Shown piece by piece: positions 27,031 through 34,863 of a stretch of DNA of 64,000 nucleotides; within the stretch, counting starts at the first letter, position 1; every line of letters starts with the position of its first letter. A program made the position numbers and the translations under genes. Origin of the DNA: Salipiger sp. CCB-MM3 (lineage in GTDB: Bacteria; Pseudomonadota; Alphaproteobacteria; Rhodobacterales; Rhodobacteraceae); the NCBI RefSeq assembly GCF_001687105.1, contig NZ_CP014597.1:251807-315806 (forward strand), in the 5' to 3' direction. Under the pieces are notes generated by a model. That model had not been told where the DNA came from. It did no database searches and was given only the letters and a program-made list of their open reading frames with translations.

Positions 27031-28026
27031 ATGAACGAGGTCTCAAATATTGAGAACGAACAACTGACTGTGCCGGCGCCAGTCAGTTACGGCAGCTTCC
27101 TCTTCTCGGAAGTGAACACCGATCTCGACAAGCTGGACGCGGACATTGCCTTCGTCGGCATCCCAAATGGGAGTGCCTATACACCAGACGCTCTCGCCAA
27201 CGATCAGTCGAATGCACCGGATACGATCCGTCGCATGAGTGATCGCGTTTCGCGTAGTTTAGAACGCCATGATTTTGATGTCGGTGGCCCCATCTACGAC
27301 AACCGGCCGATTAAGGCCGTAGACGTGGGTAATGTGCCCTACGATCTCACCGTGCCCGGCGGGGATCACTACCGCAAAGCCGAAGAAGCAATGCGCAAAA
27401 TTTTCAAGGCCGGCGCCATGCCGATCACGTTCGGTGGCGACCACGGGATCCCGATCCCGATCTTTAGAGCTTTGGAGGACTGTGAGCCGGAGAAGGGCCC
27501 AATCACACTCGTACAGATTGATGCTCACATCGATTGGCGTGACGAGGTGAACGGTGTTCACGATGGTCTGTCGAGCCCGATCCGGCGCGCGTCGGAGATG
27601 AGCCACTTCGGAGATATCTTCCAAATCGGCATTCGCGCGCAAGGTAGTGGGCGGCCTGAGGAATACCAAGCTGCTATGGAGTATGGCGCCAACATCGTAC
27701 CAGCTTTCGAAGTCCATGACGCTGGAGTGGAGGCCGTGCTCGAGCGTATCCCCTCCGGCGGTCGCTATTACATTACGATCGATGCCGACGGGATCGACCC
27801 TTCGGAGGCTCCAGGAGTGGAAGGTCCGGCTCCCGGAGGTCTGACCTTCCATCAATGCCGAAAGCTTATCCACGGCCTTGTAGGTAAGGGGCGGGTCCTT
27901 GGAATGGACATTGTCGAGATCACACCGTCGCGGGATGTGAACAACATCACATCGATCTTGGCGGGCCGCCTCGCTGTGAACCTCATCGGCGCTGCAGTGC
28001 GCGCTGATTATTTCGAAGGCAAGTAA
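27031..28026 (+). CDS. Ureohydrolase (arginase/agmatinase family), first copy
   Basis: 331 residues from 27031, where AGGAG lies eight bases upstream; ATG 27001 has no ribosome site. Metal-binding motifs: GGDHGIPIP, QIDAHIDWRDEV and ITIDADGIDPSEAPG. These correspond to the GGDH, DAHxD and DxDxxDPxxxPG signatures that hold the dinuclear Mn or Ni centre. The family hydrolyses guanidino groups (agmatine, guanidinobutyrate, guanidine) to urea or an analogue. The substrate cannot be read from the sequence. The first gene of the operon. Confidence 0.88.
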   Translation: MNEVSNIENEQLTVPAPVSYGSFLFSEVNTDLDKLDADIAFVGIPNGSAYTPDALANDQSNAPDTIRRMSDRVSRSLERHDFDVGGPIYDNRPIKAVDVGNVPYDLTVPGGDHYRKAEEAMRKIFKAGAMPITFGGDHGIPIPIFRALEDCEPEKGPITLVQIDAHIDWRDEVNGVHDGLSSPIRRASEMSHFGDIFQIGIRAQGSGRPEEYQAAMEYGANIVPAFEVHDAGVEAVLERIPSGGRYYITIDADGIDPSEAPGVEGPAPGGLTFHQCRKLIHGLVGKGRVLGMDIVEITPSRDVNNITSILAGRLAVNLIGAAVRADYFEGK

Positions 28027-28043
28027 GTCACCTCCCACGAATA

Positions 28044-28080
28044 CCCAGACCGAGCCGGCAAAAAGACTGGCAGGTCTGGG
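28044..28080 (+). promoter_or_regulatory. Intergenic hairpin ahead of the binding-protein gene
   Basis: CCCAGACC pairs with GGTCTGGG over a 21-base loop, 28 bases before the start codon of the periplasmic binding protein. It may be an attenuator or an mRNA-stabilising stem. There is no T-run. Confidence 0.5.
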
Positions 28081-28108
28081 ACCTTCCTAATCCAACATGG
28101 AGAACCAG

Positions 28109-28963
28109 ATGAAACTCACCCGACGCCAATTCGGACTGATGACTATTGCTGGCGCAAGTGCATCCGTGCCCTCGCTTTCCTGGGCCCAGTCCGGCGGCAC
28201 ACTAGCCAAGATCCGGGAGACCGGTAAGGTAACCGTTGGCACCGAAGCGGCCTTCCCCCCGTTTGAATTCGTTGATGATAGTGGCGAGATCGTCGGCTAC
28301 GGCAAGGATATCCTAGATGTGATAATCGCGGAACTCGACGTTGAGCTCGAGCAGTTGGACCTGCCTTGGCAGGGTATTCTGCCGGGTCTTCTTGCAGGTA
28401 ACTTCGACTTCGTGGCGACAACAGTATCGATCAATGAGGAGCGCGCTAAGAAGTACGCCTACACTGTGCCGATTGCCAATGGACAGCCGTATGTGATGAC
28501 CCGAAAGGGTGAAGCGATCGAGACAGAAAATGGTCTGGCTGGGATGACCGTTGGCACGCAGCTCGCGTCTTCTGCTGAGCCGATCGCTAAGGCTGTTGAT
28601 GAAAAGCTGAAATCGGAGGGAGAAGGCTTCAAGGAGCTCAAACTCTACACTGCCTACACTGATTGTTACACCGCTCTGGCATCCGGTGAGATCGATGCAG
28701 TGATCCAGTCGCTCCCGTCTCTCGCAGTTCTGGTTAAAGAACACCCGGACGTATTCGAGGTCGCGGCGCCGATCGAGACTGGCGTTCAGTGGACCTATCA
28801 AGCTTGGGTAACCCGGCCGGAAGACGCCGATCTGCGCGATTTCATTTCGTCTGTGATCCTGAAGATGCGCGACGACGGCCGACTCTACGAGCTTCAGGAA
28901 AAGTGGTTTGGCTTCAAAATGGAGATCCCTGACGAGGGATATCTTCCGCCGAGCGCTGTCTGA
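28109..28963 (+). CDS. ABC transporter periplasmic substrate-binding protein
   Basis: 284 residues from 28109 (GGAG seven bases upstream). KLTRRQFGLMTIAGASA resembles a twin-arginine signal, cleaved near SWA|QSGG. It belongs to the amino-acid-type binding proteins (SBP_bac_3): GKVTVGTEAAFPPFEFVDDSGEIVGYGKDILDVI, then WQGILPGLLAGNFDFVATTVSIN and the C-terminal GRLYELQEKWFG. Acidic and aromatic positions fit a cationic amino acid-like ligand, in line with a guanidino substrate. It is followed by two permeases and an ATPase. Confidence 0.88.
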   Translation: MKLTRRQFGLMTIAGASASVPSLSWAQSGGTLAKIRETGKVTVGTEAAFPPFEFVDDSGEIVGYGKDILDVIIAELDVELEQLDLPWQGILPGLLAGNFDFVATTVSINEERAKKYAYTVPIANGQPYVMTRKGEAIETENGLAGMTVGTQLASSAEPIAKAVDEKLKSEGEGFKELKLYTAYTDCYTALASGEIDAVIQSLPSLAVLVKEHPDVFEVAAPIETGVQWTYQAWVTRPEDADLRDFISSVILKMRDDGRLYELQEKWFGFKMEIPDEGYLPPSAV

Positions 28964-28970
28964 TCCAAAG

Positions 28971-28996
28971 CGGCTCCGGCGCATGTGCCGGGGCCG
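28971..28996 (+). promoter_or_regulatory. Hairpin between binding-protein and permease genes
   Basis: CGGCTCCGGC and GCCGGGGCCG flank a GCATGT loop directly after the binding-protein stop. Such stems typically protect the upstream mRNA, so that binding protein is made in excess over permease. Confidence 0.6.
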
Positions 28997-29020
28997 TCCT
29001 CCTCCCCTTTGGAAAAGAGC

Positions 29021-29683
29021 ATGAAGTTCGATTTTGAATACGTCCTCTCCTCGCTGCCTCGCGTGTCCGATGCGGCGATGATCAATCTCCGGATTGCGGT
29101 TTTAGCCTTCTGCCTTGCTTTGGTCGGTGGAACTCTGCTGACCCTCATTCGATCGCTAAAGATTACGCCAGTGAACGGGCTGATTGCGTTATCTCTAAGC
29201 TTCATCCGAGGCACTCCGATCCTGATCCAGATCTTCCTGATCTACTACGGGCTCCCAGCCGCAACCGGCCTTCGCTTGCCCCCGGAGGTGGCGGGGGTCA
29301 CCGCAATCGCGTTGAACTCATCTTTCTTTATTTCGGAGATCATGAGGGGGTCTCTCCCTGAAATTGACGGCGGGCAAATAGAGGCTTCAACGGCTCTTGG
29401 CCTTCCTCCTCGGATCATCTGGAGGAAAGTGGTTCTGCCTCAGCTCTTCCGCCGCATTACTCCTATGCTCATTAACGAGGGAACGGTGGTGGTGAAGGGC
29501 ACTGCACTACTATCGGTCATCACAGTCGTCGAAGCGCTGCGTGTCTCTCAACAGATTGGGGCAGCAAAGTTCCGTCCGTTCGAGCCCATCCTCGCAGCAG
29601 CCCTGATGTTTCTCCTTATCAATCTCGCGCTTACAGCTGGGGGCTGGTTCCTTGAGCGCCGCTTTGCACGGGAGAGCCGCTAA
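29021..29683 (+). CDS. ABC transporter permease 1 (HisM/GlnP type)
   Basis: 220 residues from MKFDFEYVL (preceded by GGAAAAGAG). Five to six membrane helices. The EAA loop reads EASTALGLPPRIIWRKVVLPQLFRRITP, and FIRGTPILIQIFLIYYGLP is the family signature of polar amino acid permeases. Its stop overlaps the next start by one base (TAATG). Confidence 0.88.
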   Translation: MKFDFEYVLSSLPRVSDAAMINLRIAVLAFCLALVGGTLLTLIRSLKITPVNGLIALSLSFIRGTPILIQIFLIYYGLPAATGLRLPPEVAGVTAIALNSSFFISEIMRGSLPEIDGGQIEASTALGLPPRIIWRKVVLPQLFRRITPMLINEGTVVVKGTALLSVITVVEALRVSQQIGAAKFRPFEPILAAALMFLLINLALTAGGWFLERRFARESR

Positions 29684-30399
29684 TGTCTCTTGATCCTTCT
29701 GTTATCATCGACAACCTCCCGCTCTTCATGGAGGGCGCAGGAATGACGCTCAGGATCACAGCCATCGCATTCGTCGTTGGAATGACGATCGGCGGTTTCG
29801 CATCCCTGGCCGCTCTTTCAAGGTTTGCACCTTTGCGCTGGATTTGTTCGACGTACATCGCGGTGATGCGTGGCATCCCGTTCATCGTGCTGCTCTTCCT
29901 CATTCACTATGGCTTGCCGGCCGCAGGGATCCGCTTTCCAGCAATCGTAAACGGAACCGCCGCGCTCTCACTCTTCGCGGGCGCCTACTATACAGAAATC
30001 ATTCGTGCATGCGTGCAGGCTCTACCAAAAGGACAGTGGGAGTCTGCGCGGGCGATCGGCATGTCGCCTGCGGCGGCTGCAAAAGATGTCATCATCCCGC
30101 AGATCCTAGCGCCAATGGTTCCCCCAGTGGTCAACTGTACGATGACCATGATCAAGGAAAGCTCAGTCATCTCCACGATCACGGTCGCTGAACTTACCTT
30201 TTCAGGACTAGTGGTCCAAGGGGAGACCTTTGCCCCCTTCGAAGTCTTCATCGCCGTCGCTCTGATCTATTGGGCGATAACCGCGGCATTCGCGTTTGGC
30301 GCCACCATGTTTGAGCGTCGCTTGGCAGGGGCGAGCCGCAATCGTCTGATGACACCACTGGTGTCCAGATATCTTGTCCTCGACGGGAGGCGCACATGA
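29683..30399 (+). CDS. ABC transporter permease 2 (HisM/GlnP type)
   Basis: 238 residues. VMRGIPFIVLLFLIHYGLP and the EAA loop ESARAIGMSPAAAAKDVIIPQILAPMVP identify it as the partner permease. Four-base overlap with the ATPase gene (ATGA). The two permeases probably form a heterodimer. Confidence 0.88.
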   Translation: MSLDPSVIIDNLPLFMEGAGMTLRITAIAFVVGMTIGGFASLAALSRFAPLRWICSTYIAVMRGIPFIVLLFLIHYGLPAAGIRFPAIVNGTAALSLFAGAYYTEIIRACVQALPKGQWESARAIGMSPAAAAKDVIIPQILAPMVPPVVNCTMTMIKESSVISTITVAELTFSGLVVQGETFAPFEVFIAVALIYWAITAAFAFGATMFERRLAGASRNRLMTPLVSRYLVLDGRRT

Positions 30400-31193
30400 C
30401 TGAAATTGCGCTTGAAGCAACTAACCTAATCCGAAGCTTTGGCGATACTCGCGCCCTCGATGAGGTCTATTTCCGAATACCTAAGGGGCAAGTCGTCTCT
30501 CTGGTTGGGCCTTCCGGCTGCGGTAAGTCTACGCTTCTCCGCACTCTCCTGTGGCTCGATCCGCCGGACGACGGTTTTGTGCAGGTGGGCGGTGAGTACC
30601 TTGGTCGCGACCGGTCCCCCGAGGGCCTGATAAGGCGCCAATCCAGCCGAGAGATCGACAAGATCAGACCTCGCATCGGCATGGTCTATCAGTCGCTAAA
30701 CCTTTGGCCCCATTTGACGGTCGAAGAGAACGTGACACGTGCGCAGATAAGGGTCGCAAAGCGAAGTGTCGAGGAAGCGCGGAACAATGCTCGGAGGCTT
30801 CTTGACCGCCTTCAGATTTCTCATCTTTCCGCGCGGTACCCAGGGGAAATATCTGGCGGACAGAAACAGCGTGTCGCCATCGCTCGAGCTTTGGCGATGG
30901 ACCCTGAAATCATGCTCTTTGACGAGCCAACCTCTGCGCTCGACCCGGAGCTTGTGGGGGAGGTGTTGAACCTTCTGCGTGAGTTCGCAGACGGAGGTAT
31001 GACCATGATGGTCGTTACTCATGAACTAGCCTTCGCAAGAGATGTCGCCACAAGGCTCATGTTCATGGATCACGGAAGGATAGTGGCCGACGGCGACCCT
31101 AGGGAGGTGATCTCTAGTAGAAAGAATGCGCGGGTCGCCGAGTTCTTTGATCGCGTCCAAGCCTTCCATCCAGATTTCAGAAAAGCCAACTAA
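30396..31193 (+). CDS. ABC transporter ATP-binding protein
   Basis: 265 residues. Walker A GPSGCGKST (about 39-47), Q-loop in IGMVYQSLNLWPHLT, signature ISGGQKQRVAIARALA, Walker B IMLFDEPTSALDPE, and the switch His in MMVVTHELAFARDV. Typical of the polar amino acid uptake family (GlnQ/HisP). A 12-base gap leads into the second ureohydrolase. Confidence 0.92.
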   Translation: MTEIALEATNLIRSFGDTRALDEVYFRIPKGQVVSLVGPSGCGKSTLLRTLLWLDPPDDGFVQVGGEYLGRDRSPEGLIRRQSSREIDKIRPRIGMVYQSLNLWPHLTVEENVTRAQIRVAKRSVEEARNNARRLLDRLQISHLSARYPGEISGGQKQRVAIARALAMDPEIMLFDEPTSALDPELVGEVLNLLREFADGGMTMMVVTHELAFARDVATRLMFMDHGRIVADGDPREVISSRKNARVAEFFDRVQAFHPDFRKAN

Positions 31194-31205
31194 AGGAGAC
31201 TAACG

Positions 31206-32174
31206 ATGAAGACCGTCAATCGCGGCTATACAGGTATCCCGACATTCTTGAGACAGCGTGTCGCGAGCGAGCCTTCAGAGTTCAAGGGTGCGCGGATTGG
31301 TGTTCTCGGCGTTCCCTTCGACGAGGGTTCGCCGTTTCTTCCAGGTTCTCGATTTGGGCCTCGTGGTATCCGCGAGCATTCGCTGAGGATCCCGGTCGAC
31401 GAGCCGCTGTACGATCCAGACAATGGTGAAACTTATCTCGGAACCGAACTTTCGAATGGGCACATCATCGACGTCGGCGATATCGACATCCGTCCGGCGA
31501 ACCCTGGTCGCACCTTCGAACTGATCACCGCTAAGGTGCGGGAGATGCTTGATGCAGGCCTGTTCCCGGTGATCCTCGGGGGTGATCATTCAATCACATA
31601 TCCGATCTTTGAGGCTTTCGATAAGCCGGCTCACGTGATCCAGTTCGACGCTCATCAGGACTACGCAGAAATCGATGAAGACCTGAACAGGACTAATAGC
31701 CATGCTTTCCGGTACATCACGCAGATGGACACCTGCTTGTCGCTCACGCAGGTCGGTATTCGCGGCCTGAGAACGACCAAGGGTCATGTGGATGAGCTTC
31801 GGGCAAACGGACATCGAGTTATCTGCATGACCGAAGCCCGCAAGCTTGGGCCGGCCGGAATTGCCGAACTCCTGCCAGAAGGGTCGGACGTCTATGTCAC
31901 GATTGACGTCGATGCGCTTGACCTGTCGATTGTTCCTGGATGTGTCTCGGGCGAGCCAGATGGGCTAACCTTCCGGCAACTTATGGAGAGCCTGAAAGCT
32001 CTGGCTCAAAGGCACCGGATCGTCGGCTTCGACTTTGTGGAAGTAAACCCGCCTCTCGACATCGGCACAGGGGCAACCTCTTATCTAGGGGCTCTTATCG
32101 TGACCGGTTTCTTGGGTCATATCTGCAATCAACCGTGGTGGGCGGAAACCGCAGAAGCAGAGGCCATGGCATGA
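31206..32174 (+). CDS. Ureohydrolase (agmatinase family), second copy
   Basis: 322 residues after AAAGGAGACTAACG. Motifs are VILGGDHSITYP, IQFDAHQDYAE and YVTIDVDALDLSIVPG, the full dinuclear metal-binding set. This copy is closer to classical agmatinase, with the N-terminal IGVLGVPFDEGSPFLPGSRFGPRGIRE, and is clearly different in sequence from the copy at 27031. Two ureohydrolases in one operon suggest successive or alternative guanidino substrates, or a heteromeric enzyme. Its stop overlaps the next start (ATGA). Confidence 0.88.
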   Translation: MKTVNRGYTGIPTFLRQRVASEPSEFKGARIGVLGVPFDEGSPFLPGSRFGPRGIREHSLRIPVDEPLYDPDNGETYLGTELSNGHIIDVGDIDIRPANPGRTFELITAKVREMLDAGLFPVILGGDHSITYPIFEAFDKPAHVIQFDAHQDYAEIDEDLNRTNSHAFRYITQMDTCLSLTQVGIRGLRTTKGHVDELRANGHRVICMTEARKLGPAGIAELLPEGSDVYVTIDVDALDLSIVPGCVSGEPDGLTFRQLMESLKALAQRHRIVGFDFVEVNPPLDIGTGATSYLGALIVTGFLGHICNQPWWAETAEAEAMA

Positions 32175-32776
32175 CCGTAGAACTACAGACAGGGCTTCAG
32201 ACCATACCAGCTGGACACGGCGTTGCAGTGCGGCTGAAGCCAGGAGAGACGATCTCGATCATCAACACCTCTGGAACTCAGGTCGTCGATACCTGGGCCT
32301 TCGCCGAGGGCGATATTGCACATTACATGTCGATGGAACACTCCCGCGTTGAAAATGGACGTCTATGCCCGCAGCCTGGCGGTTCCTTTTTTAGCAATAG
32401 GCGGATCGAGATGCTTGTGATGACGGAAGATACCTCCTCGGGCGTGCATGACACGATCATGGCTGCATGTGATGCAGAGCGCTACAAGAGGCTTGGCTGT
32501 GACGCATCGCATCGTTCGTGCTCTCAGAACCTGACAGAAGCCCTTGAGCGTATTGGCGAGGTTCTGAGCAATATTCCGCAGCCGCTAAATCTGTTCATGA
32601 ACATTCCGATCACAGATGACGGGCAGCTCATTCAAGGCGAACCGCCTTCGGCTCCCGGCGACCGAGTAGGCTTGAAGGCTTTGATACCATGCATCGTCGC
32701 GATGTCGGCTTGCCCTCAAGATATTACACCGATCAACGGCTTGAAGCCGACAGACGCTCACTTCTCGATAGAGTGA
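32171..32776 (+). CDS. DUF1989 (urea carboxylase-associated) protein
   Basis: 201 residues. Segments such as TQVVDTWAF, YMSMEHSRVENGRLCPQPGGSFFSNRR and CSQNLTEALERIG ... PLNLFMNI, with Cys and His clusters, are typical of DUF1989. Members of this family are subunits of carboxyguanidine deiminase in guanidine degradation or are linked with urea carboxylase. No carboxylase is present here, and only one DUF1989 gene where CgdA/CgdB form a pair. The role next to two ureohydrolases is therefore open. Last gene of the operon. Confidence 0.8.
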   Translation: MTVELQTGLQTIPAGHGVAVRLKPGETISIINTSGTQVVDTWAFAEGDIAHYMSMEHSRVENGRLCPQPGGSFFSNRRIEMLVMTEDTSSGVHDTIMAACDAERYKRLGCDASHRSCSQNLTEALERIGEVLSNIPQPLNLFMNIPITDDGQLIQGEPPSAPGDRVGLKALIPCIVAMSACPQDITPINGLKPTDAHFSIE

Positions 32777-32782
32777 ATAAAT

Positions 32783-32814
32783 AGCTGGCTTGGCGGATAG
32801 GAGCCAAGCCAGCT
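32783..32814 (+). terminator. Terminator-like hairpin after the DUF1989 gene
   Basis: AGCTGGCTTGGC pairs with GCCAAGCCAGCT around eight loop bases. Only two T follow, so it is a strong stem with a weak tail. Confidence 0.6.
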
Positions 32815-32845
32815 TTCCGCGCCGAGTTCAATGATGTGGAAGGCA

Positions 32846-33919
32846 TCACGCGGCCGCCATGGACCTCGAGCACTCAGCCTCCTCCACCTTCGCGAGGGCA
32901 GCCTCATTCACCCTATCACGGCAGAGACCTGAAAAATTCAGGGACATCCCCTGGGCGCGAATGACCTCCGTTAGAGCAAGTATGTCATCAGGATCGATCC
33001 AACCGCGCACGCCGCGCCAGTCGCCCGACAGCTGCCCGGTGATCTCTTCGAACTCCGGAACCTGATAGCGCTTAGCCAGAGACTTCTTGCCGGGAATGGT
33101 GATCCGCAGCTTGGGACCGTCGGCCTCGATGAGCATACCTTCATTGCGGTTCGATGCTTGCGTGAAGATTTCACCACCTTCGCGGAGGATGTCGAATGCA
33201 ATTTCAGGATCAGTCGTCCGGGCCGGTATGGAGGACATCGAGTTGTGCTTTGGAAGTGGGATCAACACTGCCGATTGTGTGCGCCCATCCTCCATCGTGA
33301 TCATGGTGTTAGACCCAATGTCGCGCTGGGCCGAGAGGACGGCCGCGATGAACGGGTTGCCATCCAGGACCTTACGCTGGATGGTCACCCTGCCGCTCTG
33401 CGCCTCGCCGAACTCTGAAAACGTGGGCTCATAAGTCCCAGCGGCCTTGTGAAGCTTGAAGTTCCCATCATTGCGAAGGGTGTGGGCGATCGGCCGGCAC
33501 TCGACCTGCCGCGCTCCTATCAGGCGACGCAACGTTTTGGCGCCGATGAAGTCGGTTCCGCAATCGATCAGCGGCTGCATGAAGGGCGCGATTTTATCGC
33601 CACCATCGCCCGGCAAGGAGCTTAGCTTCTCACCAGATTCTACGGCCGGCCGCACGAAGAACGCACGCAAGAAGCTGCCTCGCATCACCCCCTCGATGGC
33701 CATCGCGACAGGCACGAATGTCTTGCCGGTTCCGAAGGTACCAAGGCCGAAGCTGAGGTCATGCATTCCGATCGCACGTCGCAATGCCTTCTGACCATCG
33801 GTTCTTGGCTCGAAGCCTCTGACCTTCAGGTGCGTGATCGGAGCATGGCCGTCTTCGAACATCTTCGTCACGTTGTCTTCTGCGCGCGTGGTAGGGGTCT
33901 TCTTGGCAGGTTTTCCCAA
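32846..33919 (-). CDS. Chimeric protein: PhoH-like NTPase N-terminus joined to an unrelated C-terminus
   Basis: 357 residues. Residues 30-150 are PhoH: GTFGTGKTFVPVAMAIEGV (Walker A), FFVRPAVESGEKLSSLPGD, and LIGARQVECRPIAHTLR. In PhoH proteins this is followed at once by RGRT..., Walker B (LDEAQN) and sensor motifs. Here it switches to NDGNFKLHKAAGTYEPTFSEF and an unrecognised domain (TIQRKVLDGNPFIAAVLSA, ITIPGKKSLAKRYQVPEF). The ATPase lacks Walker B and cannot be a normal PhoH. The continuous frame suggests an in-frame fusion near 33475. Confidence 0.6.
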   Translation of the reverse strand: MGKPAKKTPTTRAEDNVTKMFEDGHAPITHLKVRGFEPRTDGQKALRRAIGMHDLSFGLGTFGTGKTFVPVAMAIEGVMRGSFLRAFFVRPAVESGEKLSSLPGDGGDKIAPFMQPLIDCGTDFIGAKTLRRLIGARQVECRPIAHTLRNDGNFKLHKAAGTYEPTFSEFGEAQSGRVTIQRKVLDGNPFIAAVLSAQRDIGSNTMITMEDGRTQSAVLIPLPKHNSMSSIPARTTDPEIAFDILREGGEIFTQASNRNEGMLIEADGPKLRITIPGKKSLAKRYQVPEFEEITGQLSGDWRGVRGWIDPDDILALTEVIRAQGMSLNFSGLCRDRVNEAALAKVEEAECSRSMAAA

Positions 33920-33947
33920 ATTCGATCTCCAGAAAAGAAAGAACCGC

Positions 33948-33975
33948 GGAGGGCATACAACCCATCCGCGGTGTC
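33948..33975. terminator. Hairpin upstream of the PhoH chimera
   Basis: CCGCGGA and TCCGCGG pair across GGGCATACAACCCA. It lies in the 340-base gap between the PhoH chimera and the next gene, where nothing else is seen. It may end transcription from the upstream minus-strand gene. Confidence 0.4.
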
Positions 33976-34259
33976 AGTTTGATGTCGCTTCTGCGACCAA
34001 GGCAGCATCACAAGTGCAAAACATGGAACTCATTCGAACTTCCCTTAGGCACTCCTGCAGGTACCGCTGGGGATGCATGCGACAAAGCATGGGACATGCC
34101 GGGGCGAAAATGGGAAGCGACCATTGCCCAACGCCGTAGTCGGCGGGCCCTCAGCGCCGAGAAACAGTCGCCCTGCCTTCTCCGGAGGGAAAGCATGACG
34201 TCCATGGATGCCAAGTGATGAGGCCCGAAGTTCTCACATCGGACCTCTTGGAACCCGGA

Positions 34260-34820
34260 CTATTGCCAGCCGATCGGGACCAAAAGACAATTGAAGGTCC
34301 CAAAGGTCTGTCCTGGTATCTTCGAGTATCCTCGCCAGTTCGCTCGAAGTTGGTCTCGCAAGATTGCCGGAGGATGGATGAGATGTGCGCTCTGCAAGCT
34401 ATCTCGAACCATCGTGTGAGGCGACCAGAACACCGGATCGTTGGTGACCATAAGGGCGGCTCCCGCTCTTGAGCTCGAGCTATTGGCGAATGCCTTCAAG
34501 CGTTCGACGCCTTGCAGGAAAGTCTGAAACCGCGCTCCTTGAGCTACCTGGTCGACGAGGTCGAAGCTCTCGCCGTCGATGGAGGTTTTCAGAGACCGGG
34601 TGCAGTACATGATCTCGAGTGCGAATTCGAAGGCACCTGCTTTGAGGATGACATCCAGGAAAGCCTTATGGGGAAGCATTGCCGGAGCCCCGGCGCGGAC
34701 CTCGATCTCGGGATCTCTGGATCTGGCGTGAGTTACAAGCTCATGCTGCAAATCTGGCTTGGAATGGAAAACGGGTCGACGGACGGCAAGCGCCCTCAGG
34801 TAGGGTGTCAGGTCAATCAT
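34260..34820 (-). CDS. Unknown protein, possibly of a PD-(D/E)XK-like fold
   Basis: 186 residues from MIDLTPYLRALAVRR (34820). The arrangement HELVTHARSRDPEIEVRAGAP ... KAFLDVILKAGAFEFALEIMYCTRSL ... FDLVDQVAQGARFQTFLQGVERL ... ALMVTNDPVFWSP resembles proteins in which a D..(E)xK nuclease-like core precedes a VTND strand. Here the expected ELKY element reads EIMY, so the Lys is missing. No function is claimed. Confidence 0.5.
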   Translation of the reverse strand: MIDLTPYLRALAVRRPVFHSKPDLQHELVTHARSRDPEIEVRAGAPAMLPHKAFLDVILKAGAFEFALEIMYCTRSLKTSIDGESFDLVDQVAQGARFQTFLQGVERLKAFANSSSSRAGAALMVTNDPVFWSPHTMVRDSLQSAHLIHPPAILRDQLRANWRGYSKIPGQTFGTFNCLLVPIGWQ

Positions 34821-34863
34821 CTCAAAAAAAATCGCAGTGCTGAAAAACACTGCGATCCTAGCT

